A DNA stretch of 64,000 nucleotides, taken from Benincasa hispida (Eukaryota > Streptophyta > Magnoliopsida > Cucurbitales > Cucurbitaceae). Under the pieces are notes generated by a model. The model was not told where the DNA came from and searched no databases. It saw only the letters and a program-made list of their open reading frames with translations. Positions 10,601 through 22,085 of the stretch are shown here, in pieces. The stretch lies in assembly GCF_009727055.1 (NCBI RefSeq), contig NC_052349.1, positions 42,905,364-42,969,363 of the forward strand, in the 5' to 3' direction. Each line of letters starts with the position of its first letter. Positions within the stretch are counted from its first letter, which is position 1. The translations under genes were made by a program, and so were the position numbers.

Positions 10601-12369
10601 TAAAAAAAAAAACTTGTTAGTGTTTTCCTGTTTTTAATCTAATGATTTAACATGTATTTAAACTTGTAGTTTTGTGTAATTCCACTAGTTCGAACAGAAG
10701 AAGAATCACATTTTACCACTATCAAATATTTGATAGATTTTGAAGAAAAAGAGAAGGAAAAAATAGAAAGAGAAAGAAAAAAAGAAGAAGAAATAAATGA
10801 AGAAAGAGATTTAATTGGAGGAAAAATGAGCATGGAAAAAAGATAATGGAGGAAATAGAAGAATTGAAAAATGGCCAACAAAGGATAGAAAAAGAGCAGA
10901 AAAGTTTGAAACAAGGTCAAGAAGAGATCATCAGAATGTTAAAAACCATCATAGAAAGACTTCCAATTGAAAAGCTTTCACAAGAAGAACAAGAAAAAAA
11001 AAGGTTAAGGAGACCATAAAGAAAAATAAAGCTCCTTCTTGTAGCTTACAAATTCTTGAAAGAAATTATGAAATTGACAGAATGGTGAATTATGTTGTGA
11101 ATTATGTAGCCCAGGTCAATCTTTTGCAATGTGTTATTTTATTTTTAAATTTAAATATACATTTACTAAGTCAACTAAAATTGTTTTTTCTTGTAGATTA
11201 AAACTGGGAATGAAGGAAAATTTGTATACAAGTTTTTGTACTGATAGACAGTGACATATCAATGCATATCAATGTGTCATTTTTCTTCCATTTTTCATCA
11301 TCTTTGTATTTGATTTATGTTTTTTGTTTTAGGAATCTTATACACAAACACAAGAGATTCAAACACAAGATCATTTTGATTAATAGAACACCTACCTTCG
11401 GAAACTCCAAAGACACAAGAATTAACAACAGTGTTTGAGGAAGATGATGGAAAGGAAAAGGTTTGCTTCGTCTCTTAAACTATGTGTTTTCTCTATTAAG
11501 CTACATATTGTCTCTGTTAAGCTAGATATTGTCATGAAAGTCAAGAAGATCTATCACTAGGTCTATCACTAACCATTAGTGATAGACATTCATGATAGAA
11601 GTAAATGAGGTCAATCACTGAACGCATTATGTTGTCTTCTTAAGTATTAGTGTTTTACTTTATTACAGCTTGTTGATAAAGGAAAAAATGTTGTTGAACA
11701 AGAAGAGCATGTTGAAGAACAAGTTGATGAGGAAGAAAGTGAAGAAGAAAATGAGAATAAAATGAAAAAAAGACTTGAAAATAAAAGAAAACAACCAACA
11801 GAAAAGAAGGTAACCAAGAGTTGTTGTTGTCATTCATGATATATAGTTTTCAAATTCTAACTTTTAACATTCTTTCTTGTTACTATTATTTTAGGTTGTT
11901 GAAACTACAAGAAAAGGAAAATGTACAAAGTTTAGACCAAAATTATTAGATGATGATAAGAAAATTGTTAATGAGAGGCCCAAGAGAGAAAGGAAACAAA
12001 CAGCAGAGGCAAAGGAAATGAAAAAAGCATCTCTTAAAACGAAGAAAAAGACTAAAACGACTTTACTGATGGATAATGCTTCAAGCTTCAGCTTAAACAT
12101 CTTTCAACTAGACTCTCAAACTCAATCTCAAGCTTCTCAAACTTAATGTTAGAACTTGGTTTTAGAATGTTATTGAAAAAGACTACAATACTACTAACAA
12201 TGAACTATGTTATTTTGTGAATGATATTTTATGAATGTTAAAAGTGACAATGAACATTGATGGTATAACTACATCTATAAGAATTCTACTTTATACTAAT
12301 GATGGTATCTGTTGTGATTGTATCAATTTTATAAACTTTTGTATATGTGTTGGATAAAATTCTATCAGG

Positions 12370-12651
12370 TACATGATGAATAAACCACTATCAAATATAT
12401 GTCCAATGTAATTCTATTAGGCATGTCATGAATTCTATCATTGATAGACAATGATAGAAGTCTATAAATGTCAATAAGTTATGGTCTATTAAAAAAGAAC
12501 ATGATTGTAAGCTCCATCTCACTTGGGGAAAGAATTTCTCATTGAGCTATAATACCACTTGTTGTCCCAGATGACTATGATCTTCACGTTCACAATCACA
12601 AAACACTCAAATTTAACTGTCAATAACAATTCAAGAGTCAGGGGAGGTAGT
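12370..12651 (+). other. 3' flank of the DUF1985-type gene, shared with the gene-deleted copy
   Basis: This block (CCAATGTAATTCTATTAGG, GATAGACAATGATAGAAGTC, AGAACATGATTGTAAGCTCC) matches 7340-7560. It continues across the inserted LTR at 16474 (GGCTCGAAATTCTTCTGTCG). A reverse-complement relative occurs at 54900-55030. Confidence 0.75.
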
Positions 12652-12806
12652 AGTTGGGGTTTGTGCCCTAAATTCTCGTGTTTTGTAGTTTGTAAACAAT
12701 TTTGTAAGAACACTTGTGATGTATAATATATATGATATTTACTTCATTTCTTGACTTTGCACATTTAGATTTTTTTTATTTTACCACAATCCAATAAACT
12801 TAGTAT

Positions 12807-14538
12807 TGTTGGGGTAATTTAGGGATGCATTTTTTTCCTGTTTTATTTTTAAGAACGAATGGGGTTGTACATTAAATCATGCATTAGAAATGGCTTATGC
12901 GTTTGCTCCCATGCGTCTGAGGTCATGCATCAGAATGATGATGCGTTAATCCTAGCATGCAATAATCGCGCGTTCCTATCACAAGTTTTCTTACGCTTGC
13001 GTCAAGTATAACACAAACGCAAGTTTCTCAGGTAATCCGAGGTCGAACATGGGGACTTGTCACTTAATAATATTTGTGAAGTGATGCGTTTGAGGCAATG
13101 AATAAGAATAAAAATAAAGCAAAGAAGGTTTAAATGTTTTACACACTACTCCTACTCTTAACTAAACAGATTGAGCAATAGAAGACTTGCAATGAAAATA
13201 GGTAGAGGCACAACAACCATTAACGCTTAGTAACATTTACTATCTTAAATCGCTCGAGTAATCCCAGCTCGTTGCACTAACGTATCACACCTCTAGGTGG
13301 TCAGCCGCATGACTATATCTCTATAGTGCATGGTTGCGTCGAGCATAAGATTGTGCCAATCTCTATGAACAATATGAACCTTGCTTAGTGTGTTCAATCC
13401 CTTACCTTCTCAGGCAGTTGGACGCGGCTACTTAACTTATAGACAAGCAATGCAACATCCCATAGACAAGCGTTGCCACAGCCTTTCACCAAGCAAAAAG
13501 GATTAACTCACTATACTTTGCACAATGCACACCTCTCAGTGGGTTGCTACGTGTGTCCTATCTCTAGGCTACACAATTAAGCATGTGATTAACTTTGATA
13601 AATAAATGCTGAAGAAAAACTATGATAGAGATGAAGATGGTGAAGAAGACGGTAATGAAGGAGTAAGATTTGCATTGATCACAAAATATCTTAATATCTC
13701 AAGCTAAAATTTAATACAATACAAAGATTAGAAGGGAGATGAAGAACTCTGCGTCAAGGCTGCCGGTGGTGCAATGGTTGAATGGTGGAGATGTCTCTCT
13801 CGAGCTCTATCTCCGAAGAATGCTCTGATCGTCACTCGGTCTGGGCTGCGGAGATGAAGAATTCTCACTAGAAATCTCTTTCAAGCTCTCATCTGTGATC
13901 ACAAACTTCTACCTTGAGGCAGAAGCTCGGATGATTTGAAATGAAGGTCCAAAAGGCTATTTATAGAGTTTAAACATTGATAGCTATGATGATTGCGTTA
14001 TGGCTCACTGATGCTTTTGTCGCGGTATGGGCAATGTCACATCGCCTTATCTTATTGATACTCCCAAGGTATGCGTTCGAGCTCGATTCAACTGAAGCAT
14101 CAACGCGTTCTACCCATCTTGCGATCGTCCTTCTATTATGATCATCACTCCGTGGCCACAATTTCCAATTGATCACCGTATTAGCTTGATCATTGCAACT
14201 TCCATCCGTTGGACGCATACGATCACCGCAACTTCCATGCGATGGACGCATACGATCCAACCTTCAGTGCATGCGTTTGTCTTTGTGATCGCCTGGCTTC
14301 AGCACATGCGTTTGTCTGTGATTGTTTTTTTCAAACACATGCGTTTGATTCTTGTGATAGCTACAAAAATAAACACTTTGGCATAGAGTAACACATAATA
14401 TTGGGGTCAGTGAGGATCTAGGTGCTAATTGACGCAAAACTCAATTTTTCCCAAATTCTAAGTATTATCACCGCATTTTCTACTTATTAGCCCTCATGAT
14501 TCTAAATAAAAGGCTTATAATAACTGGCATTTCTGCCA
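12807..14538 (-). mobile_element. LTR-like insert nested in the solo LTR
   Basis: The 1.73-kb block has no equivalent in the relative at 56843-59000, whose alignment jumps from CCAATAAAC to the ACTTAAGCATG phrase at this point. On the minus strand it starts TGGCAGAAATGCCA and ends CCCCAACA, so it has TG...CA ends. A minus-strand TATA-like CTCTATAAATAGCC lies near 13967. It is rich in ATGCG and CGCAT words and has no convincing coding frame. The flanks AGTAT and GTTAT do not make a clean target duplication, so the exact ends are uncertain. Confidence 0.55.
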
Positions 14539-15789
14539 GTTATCGGTTTTCTTTATGTAACTTAAGCATGTATGTAGTGACATACAAGTGGATCATGTCT
14601 TAAGTGACAACCAAAATAGTCTATAGTATATGGATATAGGAGGGAAACCTTATCCTGATAACACTACGGATGCGACCCATTTTGTGGAATTGTTACAAAT
14701 GTTGTGACTTGTCACAGATGGTCTTATTCTGATCATTCGTGTAGTGGACATGCGAGCGGAGGCGTCCTATATAAAGAGTTTGTATAAGACCTAACCTCGA
14801 AGTGTTAATGTCTTGTCATATAACTCTGTTCATGAATAAGACTTCACTTCACTAGCATGACCATAGGTAACATGACCTCAATCCTAAGTAAGTTGGGAAC
14901 TCCTGCTATTGAGAGCAGTCGTTTGATTTACATAGGTGCGAGTGGCCAGAACACCGACTCAAACCTACCATTTTGGGGATTCGTTTGATTTGAGAGTTGG
15001 GAACTTAGCTTCACAAGATGGAGTTCACTCCTTCCCCAAAGTAGGGTAAGTAGATAGATTGTTCTCTTAAGATCTTATCCCATGGCTTGAACGATGTGGC
15101 GCCACGCACCTTCTCATAGCTCAAGAGGTGTTCACACATAGTAGGACTATGTTGTATTAGGTAAAACGATAAATTGGTCTGCTGTAATTACGAGCATCTA
15201 TGAAGGGTCATCATACTGATGATTGGTTATATCCAATGGACATAGAAATATATCTATGGCAATAAGAGCTCAACTATCGGTCTTTAGTGGAATTCCTAGC
15301 AATTAACGGATGGTGGATATCATGACTAAAGAGTTTAGTCAGTTATTCACGTACCATTGGAGCTTCGAGCCATAGGTCTATAAGGTCCCCTTCGTAGCTT
15401 GGATACAAGTTGAGAGTCAGTTTTTGGGTCAGTTTGAAATATTCAAATTGACAAGAGAAAGTTCGATTATATATGATATAATTGAACGAGTTAATTAAAT
15501 ATGATATAATTAACTTTATGTATGGGATACATTAACTTGGAGGAAATTGGATATAAATATGATTTATATCTAGTGGAGGAAAAATACTATAATTAATATA
15601 TGATATTAGTTTATATGTTATGAATATGATGAGATCACATTCATTGGACGATTAAAGGGAATGGGACGACGTCTCTTCTATTTTAATAACGAGCGAGTGA
15701 GTTGAAAGATCACTTTGAGATACATGAATAGCTCACGGTGTGTTAAGCATGAAATGCGCGAACATTGTGTTAAAGAGTGTGTCATCTTT

Positions 15790-16130
15790 TAGAAAATTAG
15801 TGCCTATACGATAGTGCCTGCACGATCGCTTACCTATACAATATTGCTAAGCGAGATCGCTTACCGATTACCAATTACACCTTCGCGCGCTATTTACTAA
15901 ATGATCGTTTACCTTTTCCTAAGCGATCGTTTAGCGCTCGATATTTACTAAACGATCGTATAGACGATCGCTTAGTTTTTCCTACACGATCGTTTAAACG
16001 ATCACTCACCCTTTTCTTACACGATCATTTAGACGATTGCTTACCCTTTCCTACATGATCGTTTAGACAATCGCTTACTTTTTCCTACACGATCGTATAC
16101 TTCACCTAAACGATCAAGCATCTTGTCTAT
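15790..16130. repeat. CGATCGT array inside the LTR
   Basis: Units such as AAACGATCGTATAGACGATC, CTACACGATCGTTTA and GCGATCGTTTAGCGC lie within the 3' third of the family-2 LTR. The family-2 LTR at 56843-59000 has a shorter version of the same array (57300-57480), so the motif belongs to the LTR family and was not only acquired from this MULE. Confidence 0.8.
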
Positions 16131-16519
16131 GCGATAGACGATCTCATCTCCCACTGGCTTGATCGTTGTGTACGGTATTTCTTCCTCCTTCCCTCTACCA
16201 AATCCAAACAAAGCCCACATTTTGGATTCTCACTCCAAGAATACTGATGGCTCTGAATGGTGTTTCCTTCTATTCCAGTGGTGATTGTTTGAGGTAGACG
16301 GTTGGGTTTTAGACTCACTGTGAAGAAGAAATCTTCAACTCGTATGATCTTTTGATCTCTTTAGCATCATGAATGTATATTAGTGTGTGTGAATGTATAT
16401 GTGGTAATTCTATCACAACAAATTGGAAAGATCCGCTTTCGCTCATAGGTACTTTTGAATAAGAATTCCTTCAATAGTATATTAAGGCTCGAAATTCTTC
16501 TGTCGTTTACCAAATGGTA

Positions 16520-17575
16520 GCTCGATCGTGTAGACGAAGCTCCAAGAACTAAACGATAGTTCAATTATGTAAACAATTGGATGAAGCACTAGACGATCGT
16601 GTAGACGATAGTTGACTGGAGCTAGGCAATCGTGTAGACGGCAACTAATGAGCTAAACGATCGTGTAGATGATTGGATGCAGAGCTAAACGATCGAGTAC
16701 ACAATGCGATAGGAACTGCACTATCGTATAAACGATACTTTAGTAAATTCTAAACGATTGTTGTATCTATCAATGTTAAATATATATTATATACTTTTGA
16801 AGTCTATCAATTCCATAGTTTATGAATAGATATCGATAGACTTCTATCAGTGTCTATCAACTCTCAACTCAATTACTATAGTGCTATAATGCTTTTAGTT
16901 TTAATGCCGAAAAATGAATCAACCATCGATAATCCTAATACGAAGAACTAAATGATAGTTCAATTATGTAAACGATTGAATGAAGCGCTAGACGATCATG
17001 TAGACGATAGTTGATTGGAGCTAGACGATCGTGTAGATGACAGCTGATGAGCTAAATGATCATATATACGATTAGATGCAGAGCTAAACAATCTAGTACA
17101 CGATGTGTTAGGAACTACACGATCATGTAAACGATACTTTAGTATATTCTAAACGATCGTAGTGTCTATCAATGTTTAAATATATATTATATACTTTTGA
17201 AGTCTATCAATTTCATAGTTTACTGATAGACATTGATAGACTTCTATCAGTGTCTATTAACTCTCAACTCAATTACTATAGTGCTATAATGCTTCTAGTT
17301 TTGATGCCAAAAAGTGAATCAACCATGGATAATCCTAATACCAAGAACTAAACGATAGTTCAATTAAGTAAACGATTGAATGAAGTGCTAGACGATTGTG
17401 TAAACGATAGTTGGCTTGAGCTATACTATCGTATAGACAATAGCTGATGAGCTAAATGATTATAAAGACGATTGGACGCAGAGCTAAACGATCGAGTACA
17501 CGATGTGGTAGGAACTACACGATTGTGTAAATGATATTTTAGTAAATTCTAAACGATCGTAGTGTCTTAAGTGCC
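16520..17575. repeat. CGATCGT array 2 with three higher-order copies
   Basis: A unit of about 390 bp runs from CCAAGAACTAAACGATAGTTC to the 'ttctaaacgat' phrase, with TCAATTATGTAAACGATTG and CGAGTACACGATGTG inside. It recurs at about 16540, 16940 and 17340. The first two copies are separated by a GATAGAC-bearing spacer (TGAATAGATATCGATAGACT). This is a higher-order repeat built from both minisatellite families. Confidence 0.7.
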
Positions 17576-17689
17576 AATATCCATGATCAGTTCATCAAGT
17601 ATCTTCATTTTCAGAATAGTTGTTATATACACTGATTGAAGATATCAGTGGATATCAACACAATGATATATCAGTGTGTATAGATGATA

Positions 17690-17735
17690 GACATTGATAG
17701 AAATCTATCAGTGTCTATCAGTATATATCAGTATT
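17690..17735. repeat. GATAGAC hairpin block downstream of the transposase gene
   Basis: The sequence GATAGACATTGATAGA is followed at once by AATCTATCAGTGTCTATC. This gives a near-perfect inverted repeat about 200 bp beyond the stop codon of the minus-strand transposase gene. Confidence 0.7.
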
Positions 17736-18429
17736 TGTATAAATGGGTATATCACATGTTTCAGTCTAGAAAAAGAACATAAACAAAGAAATTCAAGAAT
17801 TTTATTCATATAAAGATAGTGTTTCATTCACTTACAAACTCAATAATAGAACCAACGAAGGGCAAAAATAACTTTCATAGGTTATAATATCAATCTATTT
17901 GGCAATACAAGGGAAAAAATGAACTATAATGATTATATCATTGACTAATTAGATGAAGTTTGCAAGTCCTAGAATTATGACCTTTATAATGACAACGACT
18001 ACATCTTAATGAACTACTTTTAGCTTCACCTATAGATGGAATCCTTTGTTTTTTAGGTCTTCCTGGTGAACGTTTAAAAATAGGAGGTAATGCTCTAATA
18101 CCATCATCTAAAACCCTCCAATCTGAATAGACTCCAACAGGTCGAACACAACCCATATATGTCCATGACAACGTGCTTGAGTAATAATAATTTGATACAT
18201 AGGAATAAATATCCATGTTAAGCAGCCGAAGAATAGCAAGCGCATGAGAGCATGGAATTTCTTCAAAATCCCATACTCGACAGCTACAAGATCTAAAATT
18301 AAGCTTTATTAGGAATTGTTTATCACCATCCATTACTGAGTATTCAACGTTGTCAATATGATGAACCTAATAAATAAAAATGGGAAAAGAAATCAACGTA
18401 TTACAGACATACCAAACATACCAAATATA

Positions 18430-18605
18430 CAAATAAATAAAAATGTATAGAAATCTATCAACAAGTTAGGATGATAGACTTCTATCATCGTCTATCAGTG
18501 ATACACAATGATAGACTTCTATCACAGTCTATCGATGATAGACAGTATCATTGTCTATCACTGAAAGACAGTGATAGAAATCTATTACTGTCTATCACAC
18601 TAAAT
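18430..18605. repeat. GATAGAC array in the last transposase intron
   Basis: About twelve units alternate TGATAGA and TCTATCA (for example CAGTGATAGAAATCTATTAC). They lie wholly within the intron defined by GTAAGT (minus strand, 18640) and TTATTAG (ending 18367). Neighbouring inverted units could pair along most of the intron. Confidence 0.85.
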
Positions 18606-18985
18606 ATCATTCTCCTATCAATTTTATAAAGAACACTTACCATGAAAGTTCTTGATTGTTCGTGTTGGTTGCGTAATATATTCTCTGCTCAAGGAGTCAA
18701 AATTGTTATCATTGACAAACTAGCTTTCCTTCGATCATGAAACCATTTTTGCAGTAAACCTCTAATTGCATCGAGTAAACTTGCAACTGATAAGTTATTA
18801 TTCTCTTTCAAAACAAAATTTACACACTCTAAAGGGTTTGTTGTCATCATTTCATACCTTCTTCTTCGTGAATATGCACGAGACCACTTCTCAAATCCTA
18901 TATTAATAAGGTAACTTCAAATATTTGGAGAAATTGACTCCATAGATCTCATATTAAACTCGAAGTCATCAACAGTATAAGATTT

Positions 18986-19113
18986 AGCACAATTAAAGTA
19001 AAACTGGTCAATCAAAGGATCCTTAAACAACTTCTTCAAATTTTGCAAAAGCACAATTAAAGTAAAACTGGTCAATCAAAGGATCCTTAAACAACTTCTT
19101 CAAATTTTGCAAA
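18986..19113. repeat. 64-bp perfect tandem duplication in the transposase gene
   Basis: The unit beginning AGCACAATTAAAGTAAAACT occurs at 18986-19049 and again at 19050-19113 without a visible mismatch. Since 64 is not divisible by three, it breaks the transposase frame. The identity suggests a recent event, or possibly an assembly error. Confidence 0.9.
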
Positions 19114-19534
19114 ACATGTTGAATGCACACATAATACTCTCAACATTGTTAAACATACTTAAGACACTCTTGGAATGCTCAAATATCGATCAAAGACAAT
19201 GACTAAATGTTCTCTATCCTCTAAACTAGTTTGTATATGTTCGAAAAACCATTTCCATGAAACATCATTCTCATAATCTACAATAACAAACACAAGGGGA
19301 AAATATTATTGTTACCATCTAGTGTGGAAGCTGATAGTAGAGTACCACCAAACTTGAACTTAAAAAACGTGCCATCAACGGATATGGTAGGTCTACAGTA
19401 CCTCCACCCCTCAATAGATGTACCAATAGCCATGAAACAAAATTTAAAATGTCCATTTTCATCAATCTTTAAAGCAGTGTACGTTCTTGAAAAAATAAAT
19501 GAAAACAATTATATTAGTCACAATGGTAAGAAAT

Positions 19535-19665
19535 CAATCATTGTCTATCATTGGTAGATAGACAGTAATAGATGGCTATCACAGTCAATCAGTGATAGAC
19601 AATGATGCACAACTATCATTGATAGACAGTGATAGATGACTACCACAGTTCTACAATACACAGTG
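19535..19665. repeat. GATAGAC array in a middle transposase intron
   Basis: Units such as TCATTGTCTATCATTGGTAG and CATTGATAGACAGTGATAG fill the intron 19486-19706, whose minus-strand boundaries are a GT after AATCCAG and an AG before AACGTACAC. Confidence 0.8.
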
Positions 19666-20674
19666 ATATAAAATTTATAAGAAGAATACTTCATTTGAAA
19701 TAATACCTGGATTCATTTCTTTCAGCCTTTAAAAAAACTATGGAATCAAGCTATATGATTCAGTTGCATCACCATTTAATGATCTTAATATATGTTCTTT
19801 TGCCCTCCAAACTTTTTGAGAACTAATATTAACACCAAGCTTAGTACGAGCCTTATGAACAATATCTCTAGGAAGGGATTGATCAGTAGAGATAAACCTA
19901 AAATCCTCTTTCAAACAATCCCCAATTACAGATGAAGAAGCTTGCGTATGACAACTTTAAGTTGTATTCATTGAACAATTATGGTCGGAAATATACTTTC
20001 TAAGCATCCACAACTCACTCTTCTTGTACCGAGATGCCCGAACATACCATTGAAAGCCTTCTTGCAAACATTTCAACTCAAGCGACTTTGAATTTGACCG
20101 CGTAGTCCTAAATTGAAAATTTGTATTCACTACTATTACATAAAAACACTTGCACAGTATTTCTTTACTTCCAAATACATCTTTTTCCTTCAAATCTCCA
20201 TTAAAACCAACATTTCGTATAACTTGATCGTTTGAAGAACTAGAAGAAAAACCTAAACATAGCAATCTATCACCACCTCAACCACTAATACCACTGCAAG
20301 ATCCTTCTATAGAATGATGACTGACATGAGCAACTACAGGATGCCTATCCCTGAATCTTTAGCCAATGACAAATACCAACTGATATCCTTATCTTGCTTT
20401 ATTTGAAATACAGATTGAATATTAGTTTGACCAAAATCCAACAATACTGATAAATCTATTGAAACATCCAACTGAATTTCATCCAATATCAAACTAACTA
20501 AACCATTGAAGTCTATCATATCATCAACAAAAACTCCAGCAACACTATACTTCTCATAAGAATTGTAATAAGTCCATTGTCCACCATAAAAAATGACTAC
20601 AGGAATATTAACCATGGTATCAATTTACTGCAATAAAAGGAAAAGAAGATTGTATAAGAAAAATGTTAATATGT

Positions 20675-20935
20675 ATATAACTCTATCACTATCTATCAGT
20701 GACAGATAATGATAGAGCTCAATTACAATATATCAAACACGGTATATCACTAGTGATAAAGCTCAATCACTGTTATAGAAAGTGATAGAGCTATCACTTT
20801 CTATCAGTGATAAACAGTGATACAACTAGATCACTGTCTATCACGGATAGTAAGTGATAAAACTTTATCACTTTGTATAACTTATAGACATTAATATATG
20901 TGTATCATTATCTATCAGTGGTAGAGAAATGTTTA
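20675..20935. repeat. GATAGAC array upstream of the transposase gene
   Basis: The array has many alternating TGATAGA / TCTATCA units, such as CTATCACTATCTATCAGTG and TCTATCAGTGATAAACAGTG. It lies within 60 bp of the likely minus-strand start at 20615, so it falls in the 5' leader or promoter region of the transposase gene. Confidence 0.8.
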
Positions 20936-20959
20936 CATACATACATAGTCACAACAAAA

Positions 20960-22085
20960 ACTATCTATCTGCGGGGAAGAAGCCATAGATGGACGATGCT
21001 ACACGATCGTTTAGCACGCAAGGATGTGTCGAGTATCCAATATCGCGCGATCGTCTAGCAAGCGAGCGCCTACACAATCATGCAGCCAACGCCACATGAT
21101 CGTGTAAAAAACTCTACACGATCGCGTAGCATTAGCTATATGTATATAGCTCTATCACTGTCTATCAGTGATAGACAATGATAGAGCTCAATCACAGTAT
21201 ATCAAACACGATATATCACTAGTGATAGAGCTNATCGTCTAGCAAGCGAGCGCCTACACAATCATGCAGCCAACGCCACATGATCGTATAAAAAACTCTA
21301 CATGATCGTGTTGCATTAGATATACGATCATGTAAAAACTCTACACGATCATGTAGCATTAGCTATACAATCGTTTAGCAAATGCTACATGATCGTTCAG
21401 TAAACTCTACATATCGCATAACAAAAGCTATCTGATCGTTTAACTTTGTAAACTTTAAAGAAAGCCTTAATATGTATATAGCTCTATCACTGTCTATTAG
21501 TGATAGAAAATGATAGAGCTCAATCACAGTATATCAAGCACGGTATATCACTAGTGATAGAGCTTAATCACTGTTATAGAGAATGATAGAGTTCTATCAC
21601 TTTCTATCAGTGATAGACAGTGATAGACTCTATCACTTTGTATAACTTATGGACAGTGATATATGTATATCATTTTCTATCAGAAACTATCTATCTATCT
21701 ACGAAATCGATTAGCACGATCGTTTAGCACGCAAAAACTATCTATCTGCGAATTCGATTAGCACGATCATTTAGCACGCAAGGATGCGTCGAGTATCCAA
21801 TACCACGCGATCGTCTAGCAAGCGAGCGCCTATGCAATCATGCAGCCAATGTCACACGATCGTGTAAAAAATTCTACACGATCGTATAAAAAACTCTATA
21901 CGATCGTGTAGCATTAGCTATACGATCGTTTAACAAATGTTATACGATTGTGTGGTAAACTCTACATGATCGCATAACAAAAGCTATCCGATCGTTTAAC
22001 TTTGTAAAATTTAAAGAAAGCCTTAAAACAAGAATTATATCCCGAAAGATCCATCAACAATTCATCCACAAACATTTAGCACATA
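20960..22085. repeat. Composite CGATCGT and GATAGAC array 3, with an N
   Basis: A segment starting near GCGCGATCGTCTAGCAAGCG and running through TATCCGATCGTTTAACTTTG occurs about three times (from about 21045, 21234 and 21804). GATAGAC blocks (21140-21230, 21480-21680) lie between the copies. One undetermined base sits at 21233, exactly where one GATAGAC block stops mid-word and the next CGATCGT copy begins. The third copy and its right flank match 7790-8035. Confidence 0.85.

Larger units (their letters stand above)
9233..12146 (+). pseudogene. DUF1985-type MULE passenger gene, broken
   Basis: Exon 1 (9233-9337) starts MVSNIKRKTVKEEG and ends at a GT donor. A second exon from about 9631 to 10456 encodes a DUF1985-like region: motifs LDIEIEKMPTRFINYLLRR, then FGLKEFCFTGLSG, then LANLLLLESFLI, and later GRLSY and YWAFEIIHKLST. 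This order is typical of DUF1985 proteins carried by plant MULEs together with ULP1-like cysteine peptidases. It is interrupted by an in-frame TAA at 9843-9845, a TGA at 10158-10160 and a frameshift near 10300. Further exons encode a Glu/Lys-rich coiled coil (about 10690-11015, with one frameshift), an acidic segment (about 11672-11813) and a final basic exon (11895-12146) ending SQASQT. No ULP1 catalytic domain is visible. Introns carry GATAGAC repeats. The biochemical role of DUF1985 is unknown to me. Confidence 0.65.
12652..16473 (+). mobile_element. Solo copia-type LTR (family 2), itself interrupted
   Basis: The LTR starts AGTTGGGGTTTGTGCCC (canonical TGTTGGG) and ends ATTCCTTCA. It is flanked by GTAGT (12647-12651) and ATAGT (16474-16478), a 5-bp duplication with one mismatch. 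Removing the flanks and the insert at 12807-14538 leaves about 2090 bp, close to the 2158-bp relative at 56843-59000, with which it shares ACTTAAGCATGTAT, GTGGATCATG and the order of later blocks. A TATA-like TCCTATATAAAGAG lies at about 14767. No internal domain or second LTR is present. Its 3' part carries a CGATCGT array (15790-16130). Confidence 0.75.
17938..20615 (-). pseudogene. MULE transposase (MuDR type), broken
   Basis: Read on the minus strand, an N-terminal part (20615-20334) is followed by a MuDR-type DNA-binding region (20265-19957: DVFGSKEIL, then CLQEGFQWYVRAS, then YISDHNCS). A linker follows (KVWRAKEHILRSLNG), then the transposase core (from 19485: GTSIEGWRYCRPTISVDGTF, where D is the first catalytic Asp). 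Next come MTTNPLECVN and, in the last exon (18366-17938), a SWIM zinc finger (CSCRVWDFEEIPCSHA) and a CCHC-like knuckle. GT-AG introns fit at 19486-19706 and 18367-18640, and both contain GATAGAC repeats. Defects include an in-frame stop after NCSMNTT, two stops near YSLIP and a 64-bp tandem duplication at 18986-19113 that shifts the frame. The normal role would be to cut and join MULE ends; this copy is probably inactive. Confidence 0.8.

Noticed and set aside
13970..14391. Overlapping frames on both strands in the nested insert
   Set aside because: They are driven by repeated ATGCG/GATCAC words; neither shows a domain and both lie in an LTR-like block.
12652..16473. Full retrotransposon with an internal region
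   Set aside because: No gag or pol motif is present. The size is explained by one LTR plus a nested insert when compared with 56843-59000.
18430..20935. GATAGAC blocks as a possible CRISPR-like array
   Set aside because: Units are short, diverged and in alternating orientation without regular spacers, and the context is a plant transposon.
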